From JAAFHB01 sp963675995 (GTDB taxonomy: Bacteria > Bacteroidota > Bacteroidia > Bacteroidales > Prolixibacteraceae), in contig CAXXIY010000002.1 of assembly GCA_963675995.2 (NCBI GenBank), positions 2,976,001 through 3,040,000 of the forward strand: DNA of 64,000 nt. The letters run 5' to 3'. Positions 27,910 through 34,234 of this stretch are shown piece after piece (positions within the stretch are counted from its first letter, which is position 1; the number at the start of each line of letters is the position of its first letter). The notes under the pieces were generated by a model, which worked only from the letters and a program-made list of their open reading frames with translations, searched no databases and was not told the DNA's origin. The position numbers were made by a program, and so were the translations under genes.

Positions 27910-28006
27910 AGTAGTTCACTGCAGTTATGAAACTGAGGGTTGCAATTATAAAATAAGCCACTCCGATTATAAAACAGAGAACTGTAACTTTAAAACTATA
28001 CCTTAA
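27887..28006 (+). CDS. Candidate 39-residue protein made of heptapeptide repeats
   Basis: An ATG-ATG start at 27887, overlapping the last 23 bases of the hybrid kinase in another frame, opens a 39-codon frame ending at TAA 28004-28006, 12 bases before the cupin gene. Its product is built of five seven-residue units with Tyr or Phe at position 4 of each: QAIYKVV, HCSYETE, GCNYKIS, HSDYKTE and NCNFKTI. Three units have Cys at position 2. Whether it is translated is not known; similar frames can arise by chance from non-coding 21-bp repeats that contain no stop in one frame. I do not recognise a family. Confidence 0.35.
   Translation: MMKQAIYKVVHCSYETEGCNYKISHSDYKTENCNFKTIP
27899..28003. repeat. 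Five degenerate 21-bp tandem units
   Basis: Units begin at 27899, 27920, 27941, 27962 and 27983 and share a core close to CAATTATAAAAC. The period is exactly 21 bases in all steps, which is both seven codons and two helical turns. The array bridges the end of the hybrid kinase gene and the cupin gene. Confidence 0.6.
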
Positions 28007-28018
28007 AACCACCTTTTT

Positions 28019-28528
28019 ATGGCAACAATATATAAAAGTGAAAGCAGAGAATTTAAAGAGAACCCCGGAAGAATCGATCATTTTCGGCTGTTGACGGATG
28101 TTTCCCGGGCAAAAAGTGGAATAGATCCAAAGACCCTCAATTTTGATCTGAGATTATTAAATCCCGGACAATTCTCATCCCCGTACCATTTCCACCGGAA
28201 TGCAGAGGAACTTTTTATGGTAGTATCCGGTTCGATGACCTTGCGGACACCCAATGGCCTGGAAATTATAAATGCAGGAGATCTCGCTTTCTTTGAGATG
28301 GGTGAGAGCGGAGCGCATCAGGTGTATAATCATGGAACAGAACAATGCACCTATCTTGACATCAGAACATTTATTGGCGCTGATGTCTGTGAATATCCCG
28401 ATTCGGGTAAAACAATTGTAATTCCATCGATGCAGGTTTTCGAAAAGGAGTCCAAAGTAAGTTATTTCAAAGGGGAAGAGAATATACTTGAAAAATGGGC
28501 TGAGATTAAAAATGCAAATGAAGACTGA
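28019..28528 (+). CDS. Cupin domain protein
   Basis: The 169-residue protein has one conserved cupin barrel: SSPYHFHRNAEELFMVVSGSMTLRTP supplies His-His-Glu of motif 1, and AHQVYNHGTEQCTYLDI the His of motif 2, so a metal site is complete. It resembles small cupins that bind sugars or act as isomerases or dioxygenases; a specific role cannot be given. The following pseudogene begins inside its last codons (28512), an overlap that suggests the two once formed an operon. Confidence 0.85.
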   Translation: MATIYKSESREFKENPGRIDHFRLLTDVSRAKSGIDPKTLNFDLRLLNPGQFSSPYHFHRNAEELFMVVSGSMTLRTPNGLEIINAGDLAFFEMGESGAHQVYNHGTEQCTYLDIRTFIGADVCEYPDSGKTIVIPSMQVFEKESKVSYFKGEENILEKWAEIKNANED

Positions 28529-29077
28529 AATTAGGAGTGCTGCATTAATCCTGATAGATATCCAGAATGACTATTTCGAGGCAGGGACCATGCCCCTCAC
28601 CGGAGCAGACCAGCCAAAGAAAATGCCCGTTTGGTTCTCAATCGGTTCAGATCAGAGACGCTGCCAGTCTTTCATATCCAACACATTGCGACCAGACCAA
28701 CGGCAACATTTTCCTTCCCGGCACCTATGGATCCAAAATCAATGACCGGGTAAAACCACTTGAAGTCGAAGCGCTTATTATCAACCATTACTCCAACAGT
28801 TTTCTGGAAACCGGATTATCAGATCTTTTAAAAAATAAAAACATAACCCTCCCTATTATCTGCGGAATGATGCCCCATATGTGTCGATGCCACAGTTAGA
28901 ATGGCAAAGGATTTTGGATATATAATCACACTGATCGGAGACGCATGTGCAACCAAAGATCTCAAAAAAAACGGACAAATCATTGACGCCGGGGAGGTTC
29001 AAACGAATTTTCTCGCCGCATAAAACTATTTCTACTCAACAGTAACCTCAGCAAAAGAATATCTCGAAAGCTCCTAA
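28512..29077 (+). pseudogene. Decayed isochorismatase-family hydrolase gene
   Basis: Family sequence runs across several frames. It starts at the ATG at 28512 or 28518 with AALILIDIQNDYFEAGTMPL; a first shift near 28610-28625 leads to NARLVLNRFRSETLPVFHIQ; a second near 28707, at a shortened T run, leads to FLPGTYGSKINDRVKPLEVE; a third near 28881 splits the catalytic block MMPHMC from DATVRMAKDFGYIITLIGD. A TAA at 29021 then interrupts the end, after which SAKEYLESS continues in frame to a stop at 29075. Three indels and one nonsense codon make sequencing error an unlikely full explanation. The intact relative is at 19238-19780. Confidence 0.88.
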
Positions 29078-29122
29078 GTATCCTTCGAAATAACGACAGC
29101 TATTCTGGATTTCCCCGAAAGT

Positions 29123-29869
29123 CTATTTCACTTCATGGGACCCATCAGGAAGGAACTTTACGGTTGGCTGCACCCTTGTACGGTCAAACAGGTCGTAACT
29201 CTTTTTTAAATCACCCCATAGACTGATTTTATCTTTATCCCTTTTATAATTAGAAATTAATCCTGAATAATTGTTTTCACTAAGCCGGCACGGATAGATG
29301 GTCAGCAAAATCTCCTCCTGTCCACTGTTGTAAGCCTCAATGCAATAAACAAACAGTTCCCTGATCCGGTCATCCGTCATCGCCAGACAACCTGACGAAA
29401 TGCAGGAACCGTGAATATAGATCTGGTTTCCCAGATGGCCGCGAACACCCCGAATACTATCGGACGCATTGGGATAGTTAATCTCCATCGATAAATAATA
29501 TTTGCTGTAGGGATTAAGTTTTGAGATATGGTAAAACCCTTCAGGAACCTGTAAATCACGATAACGTCTCTTGGGCCCTTCAGATCCCGAGAGATCACAT
29601 ATCGGGAATTCCTTGACTGGTGCATAAACAGAGTCGTGACTATTTTTTGCCCACAACTCAATGATTTTTTCGGTTTTAAAAGCGCGGAGATAAATTCTTA
29701 AGCTGTCACGGGAAATCGAGTGTGTGGCAAGGGTTTTGTTAACTATTTTCTCCTTACAGGTATAGGCTTCCCGCACCCGGGTAAAATTCATCTGCTTCTC
29801 TCTGAACGAAGGCGAGGTCATTCCTGGACTCAGCATTATCAGGGAGCAGAGTATGATCAACAATCTCAT
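29123..29869 (-). CDS. L,D-transpeptidase family protein (YafK-like)
   Basis: The 248-residue product has a signal peptide (LLIILCSLIMLSPGMT) and a YkuD-type catalytic domain with IYIHGSCISSGCLAM, where His153-Gly and Cys161 match the catalytic His and Cys of the L,D-transpeptidase fold in the YafK/DpaA branch. It begins with the usual block VREAYTCKEKIVNKTL and has FYHISKLNPYSKYYLSMEINYPN. Enzymes of this group form or remove links on peptidoglycan or its bound lipoprotein in the periplasm. It is a single gene on the minus strand. Confidence 0.85.
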   Translation of the reverse strand: MRLLIILCSLIMLSPGMTSPSFREKQMNFTRVREAYTCKEKIVNKTLATHSISRDSLRIYLRAFKTEKIIELWAKNSHDSVYAPVKEFPICDLSGSEGPKRRYRDLQVPEGFYHISKLNPYSKYYLSMEINYPNASDSIRGVRGHLGNQIYIHGSCISSGCLAMTDDRIRELFVYCIEAYNSGQEEILLTIYPCRLSENNYSGLISNYKRDKDKISLWGDLKKSYDLFDRTRVQPTVKFLPDGSHEVK

Positions 29870-30050
29870 AAATCAATCTAAAAAAATAACCGGACAAAAG
29901 TAACAGAAAAATGGATTGTCCGTTTCGGCTAAATGTAGGGTGAAGTGATTTCGGACGCAGGGGACTCACATTTTCGAAATTCGAGCAGGTAAAAACATCA
30001 GCTATCGAAAATAAAAGTAGTTTTGAGAAAGGTAATAAATAGCTATTAAA

Positions 30051-30482
30051 ATGAGAATAGAGGAAATCACATCGTATCATCCTGAATTGCTCCCTACTAT
30101 CAACAAATTCTTAAATTTATTGGTTGATAATAATTATCTGATAACAAAGCAACAGGTTGAGGCGATTATCTCTGACACAAACAGTCATCTGTTTTTTGCA
30201 GTGGATGAAAAGGGAGTTCAATTGGGCATGTTAACTGTGGGTTTCTATCACGCCCCAACCGGAAAAAAAGCGTGGATAGAGGATGTTGTCGTGGGTGAAA
30301 AATACAGAGGACATGGCGTGGGTGAAAGCCTGACAAATTTTGCAATCCGGTTTGCAAAAGATCAGCAGGCCGATTTGGTGATGCTCACTTCAAAACCATC
30401 CAGAATAAGTGCAAATAATTTGTACAGAAAGGTGGGATTTGAACAGAGAAAGACCAATGTTTACAGGATAGTGCTTACCTGA
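30051..30482 (+). CDS. GNAT family N-acetyltransferase
   Basis: The 143-residue protein has the acetyl-CoA loop VGEKYRGHGVGESLTNFAI (Q/R-x-x-G-x-G/A form) after the strand AWIEDVVV, and ends with NNLYRKVGFEQRKTNVYRIVL, the usual GNAT close. The substrate amine is not predictable. It is divergent from the L,D-transpeptidase gene with a gap of 181 bases. Confidence 0.9.
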   Translation: MRIEEITSYHPELLPTINKFLNLLVDNNYLITKQQVEAIISDTNSHLFFAVDEKGVQLGMLTVGFYHAPTGKKAWIEDVVVGEKYRGHGVGESLTNFAIRFAKDQQADLVMLTSKPSRISANNLYRKVGFEQRKTNVYRIVLT

Positions 30483-30720
30483 AAACATGCGAAGATCAGT
30501 CGTATTATTCTAAATATTAGTAAGTAGAACAATAAATCGTCGCATTTCTTTTCTCTTGTCTGTCGCCGCGATGCGGCTGAAAATTTGTAAACCAACAGTA
30601 TTACCCAACTGCCGGTGCTGCGCATCTAAATCTTACAAAAGCAGTGAATCTGCAACAGTTTGGTAAAAAATAAGTCAATATGGTCCTTGAGTCGTAGAGT
30701 GGCGACAGAATGAATTTGGA

Positions 30721-30789
30721 ATGAACACAAAACTGACATTAGCCATAGAGCAAACAATAATTGAAAAGGCAAAGAAATATACCAGCTAA
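30721..30789 (+). pseudogene. Truncated DUF6364-type (VapB-like) antitoxin start
   Basis: The 22-codon frame reads MNTKLTLAIEQTIIEKAKKY, then two more residues and a stop. This matches the first 20 or so residues of DUF6364 antitoxins, which normally continue with a ribbon-helix-helix tail of about 55 more residues. No continuation is found in any frame and no PIN toxin follows, so this is a remnant rather than a working module. Confidence 0.6.
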
Positions 30790-30812
30790 AAAGTTCGCAG
30801 GTAATAATTTGT

Positions 30813-30820
30813 TATTTTTG
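30813..30820 (+). promoter_or_regulatory. -7 element directly in front of rsmH
   Basis: TATTTTTG fits TAnnTTTG and ends five bases before the ATG at 30826, the same spacing as at the FkbM gene. The transcript would be nearly leaderless. Confidence 0.5.
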
Positions 30821-30825
30821 CACTT

Positions 30826-31875
30826 ATGGATGAACAAACACCTAAAATACCTCGTCGGATACGATATAAAGGGACACACCCAAAATCCTTTAAAGACAAA
30901 TACAAGGAACTGTCGCCCGAACAGTATGCCCATGATATTGCAAAGGTGATGCAGCAGGGACGTACCCCGGCAGGGATGCACCGTTCGATTTGTGTAAATG
31001 AAATTCTGGAGTTTCTGCAAATTGTACCTGGACAAACCGGACTGGATGCCACCCTTGGTTATGGAGGTCATAGCCTGGAGATGCTAAAATGTCTGGTTCC
31101 GGGCGGAAAACTCTATGCGACCGATGTAGACCCCTTTGAATTACCCAGAACAAGGGATCGTCTGGCTTCGTTTGGGTATGGACCCGAGGTTCTTATTGTC
31201 AGAAAAATGAATTTTTCTCAAATCAATCTGATCACTGAAGAGTCAGGTCCCTTGAATTTTGTATTGGCAGATCTTGGGGTTTCATCCATGCAAATAGATA
31301 ATCCCGAGCGGGGATTTTCATTTAAGGTGGATGGTCCTTTAGACCTGAGACTTAATCCCAAAACAGGCAAACCGGCAGCTGCTCTTTTAAAAACCTATTC
31401 ACAGGATGAATTAGAAGGGCTGTTCCTCGAAAATGCTGATGAACCCTATCATAAGCAGATCGCTAAAACCATAATAACTGAAATAAGGAAAGGGAGAGAC
31501 ATTTCAACAACAACTCAGCTAAAAGAGCTAATTTCAGAGGCGCTGGAAATTTTGCCGGTTCAAAATCGGAAAGAGGAGATTAAGAAATCGTGTCAACGAT
31601 GTTTTCAGGCCTTGCGGATTGATGTGAATGATGAATTCGGAGCATTGGAGGAATTCCTCGAAAAGCTTCCCGATGCGCTCGCTCCGGGGGGGAGGGTGGC
31701 CATTCTCTCATTTCACTCCGGAGAAGACCGGCGCGTAAAAAAATCTTTTCAACGGTTATTTCGGGAAGGTGTCTACAGTGAAGTGGCTCCCGATCCGGTT
31801 CGCCCCACTATCGAAGAGTGCAACACAAATCCCCGCGCACGCTCGGCAAAGCTAAGGTGGGCAATAAAAGCTTAA
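30826..31875 (+). CDS. rsmH: RsmH-type 16S rRNA C1402 N4-methyltransferase, N-terminally extended
   Basis: The enzyme methylates the N4 of C1402 in 16S rRNA using SAM. Family blocks are LDATLGYGGHSLEML (SAM site), VLADLGVSSMQIDNPERGFSF, DGPLDLRLN, CQRCFQALRIDVNDE and VAILSFHSGEDRRVK. The 349-residue product carries about 50 extra residues ahead of MHRSICVNEIL, where a normal RsmH begins; the rest is of normal length (about 299). It is not in a division/cell-wall cluster, where rsmH usually lies next to ftsL and murE, so it may be a second, divergent copy. The ATG at 31-codon-rich extension 30826 is kept because the extension is lysine/arginine-rich and looks coding. Confidence 0.85.
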   Translation: MDEQTPKIPRRIRYKGTHPKSFKDKYKELSPEQYAHDIAKVMQQGRTPAGMHRSICVNEILEFLQIVPGQTGLDATLGYGGHSLEMLKCLVPGGKLYATDVDPFELPRTRDRLASFGYGPEVLIVRKMNFSQINLITEESGPLNFVLADLGVSSMQIDNPERGFSFKVDGPLDLRLNPKTGKPAAALLKTYSQDELEGLFLENADEPYHKQIAKTIITEIRKGRDISTTTQLKELISEALEILPVQNRKEEIKKSCQRCFQALRIDVNDEFGALEEFLEKLPDALAPGGRVAILSFHSGEDRRVKKSFQRLFREGVYSEVAPDPVRPTIEECNTNPRARSAKLRWAIKA

Positions 31876-31985
31876 ATTAATTTGAACGTTAATTGGACTA
31901 CGAAGTTTGTCATTAAATTCAAATTAATGTTACTGGAAAGCTTAAATTTTAAATAGACTATTATCATTATAACTACCTATATACT

Positions 31986-33977
31986 ATGAAAATAAGAAAT
32001 ACAATTCTATTTTTATATATTTTTCTTCAGTGGTCACTCTGCAGCTCAGCAAATCCATCAGATAAAATGGAGTGGTGGAAGGAGGCCAGATTTGGCATGT
32101 TTATCCACTGGGGTTTGTATAGTATTCCTGCAGGAGAATGGAATAACAAGCAAACCAAAATTGGCGAGACAACCGAGTGGATCCAATGCTATATGAAAAT
32201 ACCCGTGGCTGATTATAAATCCCTGGTAACCAAATTTAATCCCACCCGTTTTAATGCCGATGAATTTGTGCTGTTAGCTAAAGAGGCCGGAATGAAATAC
32301 ATTGTACAGACCTCAAAGCATCACGAAGGTTTTGCCATGTTTAAATCTTCCGATCCGTTTAATGTTGTGGATGCTGCCCCATACAAAAAAGATATTGTAA
32401 AGGCGATGGCCGAAGCTTGTAAAAAATATGGGATGCACTTTGGGTTGTATTATTCACAGGCTCAGGACTGGAATCACCCTGGTGGTTCAGCCTGTAGCGG
32501 ACACTGGGATCCGGCACAGGAGGGGAGCTTTGACAAATACCTCGATGATGTGGCTGTTCCCCAGATCAATGAAATCCTGTCAACTTATAATCCTGAAATT
32601 CTTTGGTGGGATACCCCTTGTGAAATGACAAAGGAGCGTGCAGCCAAATTCGCACCGATACTTGCCAAATATCCCAGGTTAATCGTTAACAACCGTCTCT
32701 GCGAAGGGATAGCCGGCGATCTGGAAACTCCGGAACAATTCATCCCTGCAACAGGTTTTCCGGGTAAAAACTGGGAATCGTGCATGACGATGAATACTAC
32801 CTGGGGATATGGTGCCAACGATCATAACTGGAAAAGTACTGAAACGCTGGTGCGGAACCTCATCGACATAGCCTCGAAAGGTGGAAATTACCTTTTAAAC
32901 GTCGGACCAACCTCTCAGGGTCTTATTCCAGATCCATCGATCAAACGATTGAAAGAGGTTGGTGCATGGATGAAAACCAATGGAGAAGCCATTTATGGCA
33001 CGTCATCAAGTCCTTTTAAAAAGTTGGATTGGGGACGGTGTACCGTTAAAAAGGTGAATGGAAAGAACCTGATCTACCTTCATGTTTTCGATTTCCCAAA
33101 AGATGGAATACTTCGCGTACCAGGCCTGGCCAGCCAAGTGAAGGAAGCCTGGACCTTGAAAAACAGGAAGAATAAACTTCATTTTGAAAATGGTGGAAAC
33201 TATCTGAATATTGATGTCTCAAAAGTTGTAAAAGATAATTTTGCGACAGTTCTGGTTCTGGAAACAAGCGATGAGGTGGTGGTTTACAATGGTCCTGAAA
33301 TTGAAACTGAATATTCTGTTTTTATTGATCAGGCAACCTTCAAAATCACTTCCAATATTCCAAATTGTGTTATACGTTTTACGATCGATGGATCTATTCC
33401 GACCTGGGAATCGAGGGTCGCAACCGGAATAAATACAGTAAAAGCAACCACCTCACTGGTGATTAAAGCCCTTTGCTTTATCAATGGGAAAGGTATCAGT
33501 GGTCTTTCCGAAATGAATATAACAAAGGAAGAACCCATTCCAGCCGTAACCGTGCTAAACACTAAGCCCGGATTGCAATACCGCTATTTCGAAGGTATTT
33601 GGGGCCAACTACCCGATTTTTCAAGCCTTAAACCCGCAATAAAAGGGATTGCGCCAAATATTGATCTCTCCATGAGAAAAAGAGATAACGACTTTGGAAT
33701 GATCTTCTCAGGATATCTCCAGGTTCCCGAAACCGGCGTTTATCAATTTTCTCTCACTTCAAATGATGGGTCTAAAATGACCATTTCGGGAAAAACCCTT
33801 TTTAATGATGGACTTCATGCAATGGATGAAAAATCGATGGATATTTCTTTAGCAAAAGGATTACATCCTATTGAAATTGAATATTTTCAGGCCGGAGGTG
33901 GTAACGGGTTAAAACTGGAATGGAAAACGAATGGGAAGAATCGTACGATCATCGATAAATCCTGTTTATCAAATTGA
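31986..33977 (+). CDS. GH29 alpha-L-fucosidase with C-terminal PA14-like domain
   Basis: The 663-residue secreted enzyme (signal peptide about residues 1-22) has the GH29 catalytic domain up to about residue 350: MEWWKEARFGMFIHWGLYSIPAGEW, TSKHHEGFAMF, and EILWWDTPCEM with Asp209 as likely nucleophile. After a small beta domain (to about 450) a chitobiase-C-like module is seen (FTIDGSIPTWESRV), then a PA14-like domain with FSGYLQVPETGVYQFSLTS and SNDGSKMTISGKTLF near the end. It should release alpha-fucose from host or algal glycans outside the cytoplasm; Fuc linkage is unknown. It has no neighbouring permease. Confidence 0.92.
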   Translation: MKIRNTILFLYIFLQWSLCSSANPSDKMEWWKEARFGMFIHWGLYSIPAGEWNNKQTKIGETTEWIQCYMKIPVADYKSLVTKFNPTRFNADEFVLLAKEAGMKYIVQTSKHHEGFAMFKSSDPFNVVDAAPYKKDIVKAMAEACKKYGMHFGLYYSQAQDWNHPGGSACSGHWDPAQEGSFDKYLDDVAVPQINEILSTYNPEILWWDTPCEMTKERAAKFAPILAKYPRLIVNNRLCEGIAGDLETPEQFIPATGFPGKNWESCMTMNTTWGYGANDHNWKSTETLVRNLIDIASKGGNYLLNVGPTSQGLIPDPSIKRLKEVGAWMKTNGEAIYGTSSSPFKKLDWGRCTVKKVNGKNLIYLHVFDFPKDGILRVPGLASQVKEAWTLKNRKNKLHFENGGNYLNIDVSKVVKDNFATVLVLETSDEVVVYNGPEIETEYSVFIDQATFKITSNIPNCVIRFTIDGSIPTWESRVATGINTVKATTSLVIKALCFINGKGISGLSEMNITKEEPIPAVTVLNTKPGLQYRYFEGIWGQLPDFSSLKPAIKGIAPNIDLSMRKRDNDFGMIFSGYLQVPETGVYQFSLTSNDGSKMTISGKTLFNDGLHAMDEKSMDISLAKGLHPIEIEYFQAGGGNGLKLEWKTNGKNRTIIDKSCLSN

Positions 33978-34052
33978 TAGATTGATCAATAAATTAAATT
34001 TTTATTCATTTGCCAGCTGAATTATCAGAGATAAAGGCCTTATCAACTGCGT

Positions 34053-34083
34053 GTATAACCTGATTTAACCCTTTGCGTTATAC
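34053..34083. other. Small inverted repeat downstream of the fucosidase gene
   Basis: GTATAAC (34053-34059) and GTTATAC (34077-34083) pair across 17 bases. It could be a weak terminator of the fucosidase transcript or an operator for the next gene; no T run follows. Confidence 0.3.
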
Positions 34084-34106
34084 CAGATCAATCTGCACTC
34101 CGGCTA

Positions 34107-34234
34107 TTTGTATTTTGTCAAAATAAAATTAGTAAATTTGAGGTGATATTTCCCAATGGTGTCAGGTAAGATGGTTAAATATACTCCTGGGGAATTTCCC
34201 GCGAACCAAAAGCAACGACTAAAATAGATAAATT
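34107..34234 (+). promoter_or_regulatory. Promoter and leader of the EutB-EutC gene
   Basis: TAAATTTG at 34133-34140 fits the -7 consensus and TTTG at 34107-34110 could be the -33 part. This leaves a leader of about 90 bases. Within it TTTCCC (34150-34155) can pair with GGGGAA (34189-34194), and GGGGAATTTCCC is itself near-palindromic. The enzyme uses adenosylcobalamin, so a cobalamin-sensing leader was considered, but the conserved cobalamin riboswitch core is not convincing. Confidence 0.35.

Larger units (their letters stand above)
30483..30825. other. Intergenic region with inverted repeat and antitoxin remnant
   Basis: No full gene is present. TCTGTCGCC at 30559-30567 is repeated inverted as GGCGACAGA at 30701-30709, bounding about 150 bases of GC-richer, non-coding sequence (gcgatgcggct, ggtgctgcgcatc) that looks like an interspersed intergenic element of this phylum. 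Directly after it comes a truncated antitoxin start (30721-30789) and then the RsmH promoter. Confidence 0.5.

Noticed and set aside
27884..28081. Minus-strand frame of 65 codons rich in hydrophobic residues, opposite the 21-bp repeat
   Set aside because: It is the complement of the repeat and the cupin start; its composition follows from the AT-rich units and it has no promoter.
34141..34234. Cobalamin riboswitch before the ethanolamine ammonia-lyase gene
   Set aside because: Words such as CCCGCGAACC recall the conserved core, but the order and spacing of the other conserved parts are not present; kept only as a weak leader finding.
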